Position numbers and translations under genes: made by a program. The notes beneath the pieces were generated by a model, which saw only the letters and a program-made list of their open reading frames with translations, had not been told where the DNA came from and ran no database searches. Positions 1 through 9,453 of a DNA stretch of 64,000 bases are shown piece after piece (position 1 is the first letter of the stretch; every line of letters begins with the position of its first letter). Origin of the DNA: Caulochytrium protostelioides (taxonomy: Eukaryota > Chytridiomycota > Caulochytriomycetes > Caulochytriales > Caulochytriaceae); NCBI GenBank assembly GCA_003615045.1, contig ML014161.1:1-64000 (forward strand). Direction: 5' to 3'.

Positions 1-60
1 GCATTTGCGCAGTCACTTGTGGCTCGCGGCGTCATTGCTTAGCTGTGCTGAGCCGTTATT

Positions 61-215
61 TTGCGGTCACATGCAAGATTTGCATGCTGTGCCACTGCAG
101 CGGCGGTCATGTGTAGATTTGTATGCTGTGACGCCGCCGCAGCGGTCACGTGAAGATTTGCACGGTACGCCACCGTTGCGGTGGTCATGAGGCCACGCAA
201 AGTTGGCACTGCCGC
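61..215. repeat. Imperfect tandem repeat, ~40-bp unit
   Basis: About three and a half diverged units each begin with a form of gcggtcacatg-aagatttg and end in a GC-rich stretch (gctgtgccactgca and variants). Units start near 62, 102, 141 and 180. No gene is apparent in 1-490. The array could be part of an element cut off by the window edge. Confidence 0.6.
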
Positions 216-494
216 AACGGAGGCGCCACGACGGCAAATGAGCGTTCCAATCTTGGAATGTTGCCGTACGATCCGCCCCCTTTCCCCCGTTCATCAAAAG
301 TATAAAAGACCAGCAGTTGAGGTCCAAATTCCCATACCTCTTCGCCTTCCCCTTTGGATTTGTTGTTCCCATCATCGAACCTACGGATTAGGTTGAGAAG
401 AGGCCTTCTCACCTAACATTTTGTTGTGTTCTGGGGATTCTACGCGACGGCTCATCTTCTCATGATTTGTCCCGATCTTTGACGGCGCCTGGAG

Positions 495-1325
495 GAAAGG
501 ATGACCATGCATCTGTGGAAATTCACAATTCAGTATGTCGAAAAGATGATATAAGACGTTACAGATGATGACGGATAAAAAAGGAGAGGCTATGAGGAGG
601 AGAGGCCTATCAGGCAAACCCCATATATAAGTAGAGTAAGGTATAGTCCCCCGACGTGAGGAGTTATTGTATGGATGGATGGATGGATGGATGGATGGAT
701 GGTAAAATAGAAGCAGACCAATAAGTCGCACCACTTTCCCGCAGTCCTAAGCCACTTCCTCAAACTGAAGAGGGGGGAGGGGCGGAGGATTTTCCTCGGC
801 TTTTTATTTCAGTTTTGGTACGCCGTTTTCTAACGGCGAGCCCTCGATGGTGCGAGATCAGTCCTTGTGATCTTAATACCATCTGTTCTATTTTCGACGA
901 TACGTCTGAAAATCCTTGGTTCACGGAGATCGGACCCGGAACAGAAAAGGGGAAATTGCTATGCTGACCGGGGCATCCTAGGATTGATTGATCATTCTCA
1001 ACAACGGTCTCGGGCCGGCGTGCTGGGCACGGTCCTATGAGACGCCCCTTCAGATTGAGGAAGTGGCTTGGGGGTGCGGGAAAGTGGTGCGACCTATCGG
1101 TCTGCCTCTATTCTACTATACATCCACCCATCCATTAACTCCTCACGTCGTTGGACTTTACCTTACTTTACTTATATATGTGGGTTTGCCTGATAGGCCT
1201 CTCCTCCTCATAGCCTCTCTTTCTTACTTATTATCCCTACTTATTATCATCTGAAACGTCTTATATCATCTTATCGATATATAGAATTGTGACTTTCAAC
1301 ATCCTTTACCTTCCTCATTGCACTA
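495..1325. mobile_element. Inverted-repeat element (MITE/foldback-like, or two LTR-like copies head to head)
   Basis: The segment 495-775 is the reverse complement of 1043-1325 with roughly four in five bases matching over most of the length. For example, agatgatataagacgtt at 544 pairs with aacgtcttatatcatct near 1255, and caccactttcccgca at 729 pairs with tgcgggaaagtggtg at 1076. The arms are about 280 bp and the spacer about 265 bp, with no coding potential. The left arm carries a (TGGA)n expansion at 671-702 that the right arm lacks. The outer ends are blurred and I could not define a target-site duplication. It may be a non-autonomous DNA transposon, or two solo LTRs in opposite orientation given the nearby copia relic. 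Confidence 0.65.
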
Positions 1326-2165
1326 ATATTCTTCATCCCGTCCGACACATTACATACCAAAATACAAACCCCCTTCCCTTCTGTAATACTTCCCTTGCTC
1401 ACCGTGGGGCAGTGTAGTAGCTCATGCAATTCCAATATCACCCTTGTACCTGACCAGATACGACCGAGACCGAGAACCCGATACCGACAGGCAGCACGAC
1501 TGGTAAGCCGTGTGTCGAACTATAATTTTTGTGACGGGATTCGTCGATGACTACTCCCCCGTCAGCCCTTCCCCCGGCCACCTCCAGGCCACCCAGCCTA
1601 GAAGGTCGCTAAACACTCCACACAATCCCTCAACTACAATAGTCATAATACGTGTGAAACAACCCGAAATCCCCGTGTCACACAGGATCCACGTGCCCCA
1701 CGTGATCGGCCGCCTTCAAATAGTTTCAGATCTGATACGCGCGTGACCGGTCCCGTGCAGCATCTTGTGATGCCAGACACTACGAATCGCGATATGACAT
1801 TATCACGCGCACAGAACAATATCCATTCAGCCGGATAATATCCAGAACAATATCCATAAGAAGGTCTCCACGGTGACATATGGTGTAACATCAAATCTGC
1901 AAAGTGACTCAGTAGAGATAGGCAGTGAACCTAGTTTCGCGTCATTTGATGATGTTATTCATTATAGATGACGACGTCAGCAAGTACCAAAGGTTGCACA
2001 ATGAAGGCTTGCACGTGGCAAAACCCAATCTCGGTGTTTCAAGACTTGGCAAGGCACGACGAGTGCCGATCAAGACATCGCCCATCTAAGCGTATCAATC
2101 CAGCTGAGAATGCAGCGATCGCCCACTGCATCGACAATGACCCCGACTTGAGACTTATCAACAAG
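1326..2165. other. Non-coding, AT-richer stretch upstream of the copia relic
   Basis: No open frame here has recognisable protein similarity. A short frame (about 1968-2171) may hold decayed linker sequence just upstream of the reverse-transcriptase part of the copia relic, but I cannot support a specific domain. Two CACGTG hexamers lie close together near 1691-1703. Confidence 0.4.
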
Positions 2166-2982
2166 CATTAGATCACCCAAAGCCGCCGAATGGAAGGCAG
2201 TTATGGACAGTGAGCTGCGATCTATACATGAAAACAACACGTGGTTGCTTACCAGGCTGCCTTCTGACAAGAAGGCCATCTGTTGCCGCTGAATTATCAA
2301 GACAAAACGGGATGAAAACGGCGAGATCTTGAAATACAAAGCTCGCCTCGTGACCAAAGGTTACGCACTGATCGAAAGCGTTCATTACGATGCAACATTT
2401 GCGCCCGTGGCGAAATTCTACTATTCGCATCTCTCTTTCGCTTGCCGCATCTGCAGATCTCCACATGCACCAAATGGATGTAAAAACAGCCTTTCTGAAT
2501 GGCGTGCTCGAGGAAGAAGTCATTTCAAGAAGTTATTCTATGGTCTTAAGCAAAGTCCCAAGGCGTGGAACCACGAGATACATAAGACGCTTATTTCATT
2601 AGGTCTTCATCAATCCCAAGCCGATCATGCATTATATATTCGCGGTGACTCATCCGGTTCACTGTATTTGAGTGTCTACGTTGACGATCTTTTGATTATT
2701 AGCAAATATATCGACACAATTCGCACCTTCAAAGCTACAATGAAGGATCCCTACAGTATGGAAGACCTCGGCGTGGCAGAATACATCCTGGGCATTCAGA
2801 TCAAGCGCAACCGAGCCGGCAAAAAGCTCACCATCGGGCAACAGACGTACATAACGAATCCGTTATAAAAATTCGGTCTTACCGATTACAAACCTGTCGG
2901 GACTCCGCAGGATGGATCACTGCAGCTGGCGCCGAAGCGCGAACTAACCAGTGAAGAGGCCCATTTCATGCGCGACAAACCA
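2166..2982 (+). pseudogene. Ty1/copia-type reverse transcriptase, decayed fragment
   Basis: The translation follows the copia reverse-transcriptase family (RVT_2) in order. It has the entry motif with WKAVMDSELRSI near 2185, then KYKARLVTKGY near 2333, then DVKTAFLNG near 2475 in another frame, [11 protein letters not shown] near 2540, and the catalytic YVDDLL near 2680. A family-typical stretch follows (YILGIQIKRN, then KPVGTPQDGSLQL). It is clearly dead: a stop interrupts the frame near 2292, frameshifts lie near 2415 and 2520, and a stop follows the frame at 2866. No integrase, gag, RNase H or LTR pair was recognised. It ends abruptly where Fanzor-like sequence begins, so the two relics form a chimera. 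Confidence 0.85.
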
Positions 2983-3900
2983 TCAGCACTGCATCCTCGA
3001 GAACGACCCGGGCCGAACCAGCATATTTATGGTCATGGTGGGGTCCAAAGGTAAGGCCGTCAGCTGGAAGTTGAGCCGAAAGCAGTACGATGTGGAGGCT
3101 GACATCAAAGCCGCCCAAAAGCGGTCAAAGACTGGGCATCGCGGTCTCTAGGAACCGCTGCAGCGACCATATCAGCACGGATATCAGCATCAAAGGCACG
3201 GCCTTTGCGGGCACGCTACGAATCACCGATTCCTGGAGGTGTGGCTCGCCGCGTATGATCCGCTGTGGACCGAGTACCTAAAGCCGCGCTGGGCACTCCA
3301 GCGCCTGCGGCTGTACGGAGACAAGCAGCCCGGGTTTGCCAAGTTCTTCAACCGCGTCACCGACGGGGCGGCCACAAAGTAGAAGCCCGTGGTGGTCGCC
3401 TCTAGCGCAAAGTTTGCTCCGGGGGGCAGGGCGAGATCGCTGTCCCAGCGGCCCGGGCGTACCTGGCGTGCACCCAGCGTTTCCGCACCTTCCTGGCCGC
3501 CGAGCTCCGGACGAGGTGCATGGCGAATCGGATCCTGATGAAGGCGTAAATCCCGGACACGACGGTCCTGCTGATATCTCGAGTATCCCGGGCGGGCGTC
3601 CACCCGACCGAGCCGAGGGCGGTCAACCGGGTCTGCATGATCCCGGTGTATATCAAGAAGAATGTGGTCCTGAAACCCGGGCAATGCCGGCACAAGAGAA
3701 TCGTGGTCCGAGGTTTGCTGTGATGTAATTCCGCCAACGGCAAGTTCGTGAACCGCGACCTCAATGCCGCGTTGAATGTCTGACGCTGTCTGGCTTCACG
3801 GGTCAGACCGAAGGCGTCGTGCCGCACCCCCGGGCAAGCCCTACTGCAGCCCCTGGTCAGCAAGCTCGTCCGGCGAGAAACATAATGCAGTACTGCCTCT
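2983..3900 (+). pseudogene. Fanzor (eukaryotic TnpB-like RNA-guided nuclease) relic, copy 1, C-terminal half
   Basis: Pieces of the Fanzor C-terminal half appear in order but in shifting frames. They are ILENDPGRTSI (RuvC-I type DPG motif, here read as CILENDPGRTSI, near 2995), WKLSRKQYDVEADI near 3064, a conserved EYLKPRW region near 3275, VVVASSAKFAPGG near 3390, RFRTFLAAELRT near 3480, and a C-terminal VNRDLNAALNV near 3750, which is the hallmark zinc-ribbon/RuvC-III tail of TnpB and Fanzor proteins. Stops and frameshifts occur between the blocks. The N-terminal part is missing because the copy begins at a junction with copia sequence. Copy 2 overlaps its start and copy 3 overlaps its end. 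Family assignment is from motif recognition; no search was run. Confidence 0.75.
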
Positions 3901-3965
3901 TTGGGAGACCCCCTAAGAATACCAAGGAGGGCATGACATTCGTGTTAGGTCGTCTCAAGTTAGGT
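3885..3965 (+). other. 3' flank shared by Fanzor copies 1 and 3
   Basis: After the coding remnant, copy 1 (ctttgggagaccccctaag...gcatgacattcgtgttaggt) and copy 3 (63340-63410, gggggtctcctaggggg...gtgtgcgtgttgggt) remain alignable. Both carry a GGGGG/CCCCC-type stem-like motif around gagac/gtctc, followed by short direct repeats of the gttaggt/gttgggt kind. TnpB/Fanzor guide RNAs are known to come from the element's 3' end, so this is where one would look. A structured RNA is inference only. Confidence 0.4.
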
Positions 3966-4080
3966 CTCTCTCTCAAGTTAGGTTGTTTCTCTCTATGTTA
4001 TTCAAAGAATATAAAGGATATACACGCTGAGTGGGGCGAATCAAAGTAAAGCATCGAAAAACAGTGCGCGTGATCATCGC

Positions 4081-7044
4081 TCATCGATGATGCCGGCGAT
4101 ACCATCGGGGGTCGTGGTGAATCGGGAGGCTCTCATGGGTGGTCGCCTTATGGTTTAGCAACACCGCGATTACAAAAATGACGACGGCGGCGCCGACCAA
4201 AACGACGGCCGCGATGCTGACAGTCTTTTTAGAGAACCATATTCCGGCAGGCCTTGCTTCAGCGGCCACCGTGCTGACTCCGCCAGTTTTTGTTACAGCA
4301 GTGCCGTCCAATAGGACTGCTTCACCGATTTTAGCACCGGCAGGTCCAGCCGACTGTGCTTCCGCCGTGTGCGTGCTGACCTCACTGACTTTCGTCACAG
4401 CATCGCTGTTGTTAAGTTTAACACCTGTGCCAGAAGCGTTACTTTTGACACTGGAGGAGGCAGCATGGCTTTCGATTGTGTTGACGTGTGGATCAGCTAC
4501 GGTATCAGCGACAGTAACGGGCTTGCCGGTACTCAAAGAATCAAGCTTTGCATTCTCTGTGCCAAGGGCGTTCGTTTCGACACTGGAGGAGGCAGCATGG
4601 CTTTCGATCGTGCCTACGTGGGAATCAGCTACGGTATTGGCGACAATAACGGGCTTGCCGGTCTTCACAGAGCCGATCTGGCCATAACTTGCGCCAGAGG
4701 CGCTTGATTCAACAGTAGCTTTCGGACCTCCCCGGGGGATCTCCGCTGGCTCTGGGACCTTCGCGCTTTGATAGCCTTCCGTGGGCCTGTGCTTTCCTAA
4801 GTCTTCACTGGGTAAAGCCTTCGGTAAATCACTCATCTGGGCGACTACATCGGGATAATGTTGGTTGAGGACAGAAGTCAGTCGAGAATGAAGTTGCCTG
4901 AATCGATCCAACCTTTCTCCGCACAAGTTCATAAGGCGCGATTGGATTAATTTGTACTCATTTTCAAGTTCTGGGTTACTCAAGAAAAAGTCGCGCAAAT
5001 GCTTGCTGACTTCTTCAGATCGAGTTTGTTGTAAATACGGGACAACTTCATCAAAGTAAGCTTGATCGACATTGTGATGCGAGACTTCGCTCGCTGCTTT
5101 TCTCTTCAATACACGAGCAAAGTAGTCGCACACCATATCACGTTCAGGGATCGATTCAGGGAGAGAACTCCACGAGTACCGATGATTCCAAGCTTCAAAG
5201 ATATCTTGATTGGACTTGACCACATTCCGCCACTGATCTGGCGTGGGAGCTGGGAGGCTGTTGGCGGATGAACCTATAGATGCGTGGCTAAGGCCGGGCG
5301 TAATGAGGTTGGAAACGGACTCGGGCTTTGCTGTGGGGGTCTTCGAGAGCTCCTGTCGGCGATATTCCATTTCCTCAATCGCTTTCTCGATAGAAAGTAT
5401 CTCTTCCCTGAAGACGGGCTGGAGCGTTTCAATTGCCGCACTTATATCTTTCCGAAAGGTATTGATAAGCTCTTGGCGTAGTGTCGACTGCATTGCAATG
5501 GGTGGAGGATAACGCTTCGCGAGTGCGGACAGAGTCGAAATTTCCCCCTCTTCAACAGAGTAGTCTGTCAAGACCAGATGCACTGCGAAATCATTCGTTG
5601 CCGGCAGTTCATAATCTGAATTTGTGCCTAACAACTTCAAAATCCCATCCAACCATTCTGCGACTGTGGTTGACTTAGATGACTCCGCCCAACTGACATA
5701 TTTCGCCCAATGGAGCCACTCTTCAATTGCATGCGCATGCTGAATGTTGTAATGAGGGAACCAGCCAATTGATTCCCGCTGGTTTACCTGAGGAAAGTCG
5801 AACCAGTGTCCATTTAACTCGACCAATTCCGGTGAGAAGGGGCCGACATTCTGGTTGACTATGTTGTTCGCGCTGCCTTTGCCTTCCGGTCCAACCGCAG
5901 CGGGTGGATTCACCGCTTTGCTGTTTGCTTGGTGGGTCCCGGACAGCCCCTCGTTCGAAGAACTCTTAAAAGCTTCATCCGAAGCTCCCGGTCCGGAAGA
6001 GAGTTCAGAGTCTGAATCTGAAGGCGACAATGGCCACCTGGACGTGACCTCGCGCTGCGTTGAGTCAGAACCTGGTGACGGGACCGTTGGTATTCCGGGG
6101 AGTGCGCGCCAACCGTGCTCTAAAGCACCAAGAAGGCCCGAGTCACTGCGACGTTCGAGATGGACGCCATTGTGTTCCTGGCGCGTTGACGGCGGGGAGG
6201 CCGACGTGAGGGGCGTAGTGGTGGCCAGCGCCATCGTTGTGAATTGTTCCATGGTAAAGGACTCCCAGGCACGCAAGCTCGCGATCATGGCGGTGGCCAC
6301 AGCAAGATTCAGCTGGTGCGCTAGTGGGACGCTCGGTGCTGCTAGGGACGCCGTGCTTGCCGCCGCTCCGCTCCTGAGAAGCGCATATGCTGCTGCGTCG
6401 TTGTCGAAGGCAGGGTCGTGCTGAAGGGCTGCGGCGAGATGTTCTGATGCTGCATGGCACAGGCGCACCGTGGCCTGCTGACTGTATACTTGCCGTACAT
6501 CCGCATCCAGCAAGACGACGGGATTCACTCCCGCTGCGGCCATGTGTTCGGCATGCGCGCCCAAGGCACGGCTGAGATGCTGTGAGACGCCGCTGTCGAT
6601 CGCGCTGACAAACGCACCGGCCTGTGTGGCCGTCCAGTACGCCCGGCCGGTCAGATGATTAATCTCGGTTTGCAGAAGCATCACTACCTTCTCCAACTCC
6701 GGCGATTCACGTATGCCGCTAGCAAGCTTTTCATGCACGGCACGGCGCTGGTGCTGGTTGTACAGCGCTATAACGGTGTCGGTGTCGGTGCCAACGAACA
6801 TGTCAGCGTCGGTGTCGGTGCCAGCGCCGCCGTGGGACCCTTGCGGCGTGGCCATGTGGCGGATCAGAGACTGGGCCTTGCTTGGTTCGAGAGCAGGAAG
6901 GTCATGGAGGGCATGGAAGTCGCTGTTGGGGCTACTCACATCGCGGTTTATTTCACCGCGTGCTGTCATGAGCGGGCCTGAACGGGGCCCGAGCAGCGCG
7001 AGGACGGCCAGGAGCGTCCCATGGCGCCATGCCGCGTACCGCAT
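4081..7044 (-). CDS. Orphan type I membrane protein, 987 aa, signal peptide and C-terminal anchor
   Basis: I do not recognise the family. The ATG at 7044 starts a likely signal peptide (residues 1-30, hydrophobic LLAVLALLG core). A hydrophobic segment near residues 940-965 (SIAAVVLVGAAVVIFVIAVL) is followed by a basic tail ending RWYRRHHR, which predicts a large extracellular or lumenal domain with a short cytosolic tail. Residues ~50-260 are Ala-rich and helical, ~290-420 are Ser/Pro/Gly-rich, and ~430-760 are charged and helical with Trp-rich patches (EEWLHWAKYVSWAE). Residues ~790-940 contain repeats. Codon use and base composition are visibly less GC-rich than in PKC1 or the nucleoporin. 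The gene sits between two Fanzor fragments. It could be an adhesin-like surface protein or a lineage-specific secreted-pathway protein. A function is not supportable from the sequence. Confidence 0.7.
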   Translation of the reverse strand: MRYAAWRHGTLLAVLALLGPRSGPLMTARGEINRDVSSPNSDFHALHDLPALEPSKAQSLIRHMATPQGSHGGAGTDTDADMFVGTDTDTVIALYNQHQRRAVHEKLASGIRESPELEKVVMLLQTEINHLTGRAYWTATQAGAFVSAIDSGVSQHLSRALGAHAEHMAAAGVNPVVLLDADVRQVYSQQATVRLCHAASEHLAAALQHDPAFDNDAAAYALLRSGAAASTASLAAPSVPLAHQLNLAVATAMIASLRAWESFTMEQFTTMALATTTPLTSASPPSTRQEHNGVHLERRSDSGLLGALEHGWRALPGIPTVPSPGSDSTQREVTSRWPLSPSDSDSELSSGPGASDEAFKSSSNEGLSGTHQANSKAVNPPAAVGPEGKGSANNIVNQNVGPFSPELVELNGHWFDFPQVNQRESIGWFPHYNIQHAHAIEEWLHWAKYVSWAESSKSTTVAEWLDGILKLLGTNSDYELPATNDFAVHLVLTDYSVEEGEISTLSALAKRYPPPIAMQSTLRQELINTFRKDISAAIETLQPVFREEILSIEKAIEEMEYRRQELSKTPTAKPESVSNLITPGLSHASIGSSANSLPAPTPDQWRNVVKSNQDIFEAWNHRYSWSSLPESIPERDMVCDYFARVLKRKAASEVSHHNVDQAYFDEVVPYLQQTRSEEVSKHLRDFFLSNPELENEYKLIQSRLMNLCGERLDRFRQLHSRLTSVLNQHYPDVVAQMSDLPKALPSEDLGKHRPTEGYQSAKVPEPAEIPRGGPKATVESSASGASYGQIGSVKTGKPVIVANTVADSHVGTIESHAASSSVETNALGTENAKLDSLSTGKPVTVADTVADPHVNTIESHAASSSVKSNASGTGVKLNNSDAVTKVSEVSTHTAEAQSAGPAGAKIGEAVLLDGTAVTKTGGVSTVAAEARPAGIWFSKKTVSIAAVVLVGAAVVIFVIAVLLNHKATTHESLPIHHDPRWYRRHHR
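4447..4662. repeat. Two-copy direct repeat inside the orphan surface-protein gene
   Basis: The stretch 4447-4530 recurs at 4579-4662, 132 bp away, with few changes (shared core actggaggaggcagcatgg). In the protein it gives two 44-residue units built on TGKPV-VA-TVAD-HV-TIESHAASSSV. A second, more diverged repeat pair of the AVTK--VST-AEA type lies between it and the membrane anchor. Confidence 0.85.
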
Positions 7045-7899
7045 GGCGGCGAATTGGAAGATCCGTCCAGGTGGTGACCTGGCAGAGGTAGAGACAGGGG
7101 CACCGCCGTGCAGTTCGGCGGCCTCATACAGGAGGGGGGGAGAGGGTGGGGAGAGGGGCAGTGAGGTCGCCAGAGGAGCAAGAAATCACACTGGAAAACA
7201 GGCGAGAATCGCCTCTCGGCGATCTCGGACCGAGAAGTGTGTGGGTAGGTGAGCGGATGGGATATGAGGCCAATTGATGGTAACACCAGTACACCTCCAG
7301 TATACTGCTTGTTTTAATGTCTTTGCCAGTAGTAGTAGATACGCCTGGCATCACCCGTGCACCCACGAGTATGCGCCGATCGTCTCATATCTCGTCCTCA
7401 CGTGCTGCCTGTCTTATTCCCCCTTCTCGAAGAGACACGAACTCCGAACATCACATGTCCGTGTTTAAAACAAAGAAAAAAAAATGAGCGCTTCAACTGG
7501 CGGAGGTATCGCCGTGGCTTGGGTGGTAACGCTTTGCACCATCCAAGCACCCATCAGAACTGCGTCAACGTGTATAACACTGTGTGCCCCTTGAGGCACC
7601 TCAACGAATGTTTGGGTCCTTCGCACGGGGAGCAAGACCCTTGGCCCAATGATTCCCGTTCTCTCCGCTGCTCCTGCCGGGTGCGGCGGGGACTCCGAGC
7701 AGCAGCAGTCAGTCAGCCTAAGGTAGAAAGTCCCGGGATCCCATACCGCCAGACAACGCTGCGCGCCGCCGCATGGGGGGCCTGGAGGCGGGCTAAAACG
7801 CGTTGCAAAGACATCCTACACCTGGCGCTGCAAGGTCCACGCCCGGCGATAATTTGAGGCAGCTAAGCTGCCGGTGGTTCATAAGCATGCCCACTGATC
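7045..7899. other. Non-coding stretch between the orphan gene and Fanzor copy 2
   Basis: Upstream region of the minus-strand gene at 4081-7044. It contains a run of AGGGG-rich sequence near 7130-7160 and an A-run near 7473-7485. No protein similarity was recognised. The part from ~7500 onward may be decayed N-terminal Fanzor sequence, but I cannot show this. Confidence 0.4.
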
Positions 7900-8370
7900 A
7901 CCTCCATGCTCTATGGCCTGCTGAAGGAACTGGAGCTGATGGCCTGCGACATGACGACCTTCAAGGCTAGGGCTGCAGAACAGTGGGCGGTCACGCTGGC
8001 GATCCGCAAGCTGGAAGGCAAAAACCACGAGTCACTCACACCGTGGACAGCGACGGCATTCGTGTGTGCATCCACTTCGAGCGCAAGAAGAGGGTGGTCG
8101 ACGCCGACTGTCATGGCTGCCCCCGAATCAGAGAACCCCTTGAGCCGGCCTTGATCAGCACTACATCCTCGAGAACGACCCGGGCCGAACCAGCATTCTT
8201 TTATGGTCATGGTGGCGTCCAAAGGCCAGATCGTCAGCTGGTAGCTGAGCCGAAAGCAGTACGATGTGGAAGCTGACATCAAAGCCGCCCAAAAGCGGTC
8301 AGAGACTGGGCAGCGCGGTCTCCAGGAGCCGCGAATACCGGAGGTCAACATCACAGGCCCCAAAAATGCC
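7900..8370 (+). pseudogene. Fanzor relic, copy 2, central fragment
   Basis: The fragment contains a Fanzor-like pre-RuvC strand (HTVDSDGIRVCIHFERKK near 8037), followed by HYILENDPGRTSI near 8160 and by LSRKQYDVEADIKAAQKRSE near 8247. It is nearly identical in DNA to copy 1 from atcagcac (8157; 2983 in copy 1) to about 8330. It is broken by a frameshift near 8200 and an in-frame stop near 8243 (Trp to stop relative to copy 1). It extends further 5' than copy 1 and ends before the downstream RuvC blocks, so the two fragments are complementary parts of the same element family. It lies about 1.1 kb upstream of the PKC1 start codon. Confidence 0.72.
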
Positions 8371-8825
8371 CTTTTCGTTGAACACGCATGCACCCGGCAT
8401 CTGGCGAGGCCGGTGAGAAGGCGCGAGCAGGCCTCGCCCTCTTCTGGATTGCTGCCGCTGATGCCGCTTCACGGAAGCCTTATCTTGTCTTGTCGTCGGT
8501 CGTGGCGGTGGCGTTGGCAGTGGCGGTGGCAGCGGCGACGGCGGGGCGACGGCCGCCGACGGGCGGCGCGCTCTTCCCTCCTGGCCCTCGTACCGGAAGC
8601 GGGCGCCCGGCGCCGTCGCCGTCGCCGAGACGACGTGGGGCAGCTGGGAGGCGCGCGAGGCGCGCGGGCGTGGCCGTGGCCCGCGGCTGTCGTGTGGTCC
8701 CGTCCGTGGGTCGCCGCGGGAACCGGCGCGGTTCGTCGGAGGGGCTGGGCAGATCACGCTCGCCACGGCATGGCGGGGAGATCATCTCACATGGTCCCGC
8801 GCCGGATGGCCTCGAGTCGATTCGA

Positions 8826-8913
8826 GTCATCTCATCTCCTCTCATCTTATCTCATCTCATCTCATCTCCTCTCATCTCCTCTCATCTCATCTTATCTCAT
8901 CTCATCTCATCTC
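8826..8913. repeat. (TCATC)n / (TCTCA)n pentanucleotide microsatellite
   Basis: The stretch has about seventeen units of ctcat/cttat/ctcct, all pyrimidine-biased on the + strand. It lies about 540 bp upstream of the PKC1 start codon, probably in its promoter or 5' leader. Confidence 0.9.
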
Positions 8914-9042
8914 GTCCCGGCGCGCGTCGCGATGCCCGTCTGCGTCTGGGCGTCCCCACCGTCAGTGCGAAGCGCGTCGAGGTGACGAGTTTCCTGCCTG
9001 CCACACATCTCGCTGCGCTTGCGACGTGCCGCCACCCGGGTC

Positions 9043-9080
9043 GCTCCAGCCACGTGCCGCTGCTCCAGCCACGTGCCGCT
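9043..9080 (+). promoter_or_regulatory. Perfect 19-bp tandem duplication carrying two CACGTG E-boxes
   Basis: The 19-base unit gctccagccacgtgccgct occurs twice head to tail, placing CACGTG at 9051-9056 and 9070-9075, about 380-400 bp upstream of the PKC1 ATG. CACGTG is the target of class B bHLH proteins such as the one encoded at 38313-41204. CACGTG is fairly common in this GC-rich DNA, so regulatory use is inference. Confidence 0.45.
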
Positions 9081-9453
9081 GCACACACCGCACACAACGC
9101 GCGCGCGCCCTCCGTACGCGTTTCTCGACGCGCCGTCTTCTGCCTTCCAGTCCGTCCTTAACCGTCCGTTCATCCTTTGGTTCGCTGGATTTCTCGGTGC
9201 TTACGTCAGTTTCATTGGATCCTGGCGTGGGCCTCGCTTACACCTCTCACGGCCGCTCTTCGTCACAAGCACCGTCGCGGGTTTGAGGGCACACGTCTGT
9301 TGCTTCGTTGACTGCGACCGCTTCGCCATCCACCTCGGGCGCCTCGCTGCACGTCGTCCACGTCGCCGCCGCGGCTGCCGCTTCTCGTGCCGCTTCATCG
9401 CGCCCCGCCCTCCCCGCCTTTCCGCGCGCGCCGTGGACCGCGCCGTGGGCACG

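Noticed and set aside
5784-5795. gaggaaagtc, a core motif of RNase P RNA
   Set aside because: It lies inside the coding sequence of the orphan surface protein and no other conserved RNase P RNA element is near.
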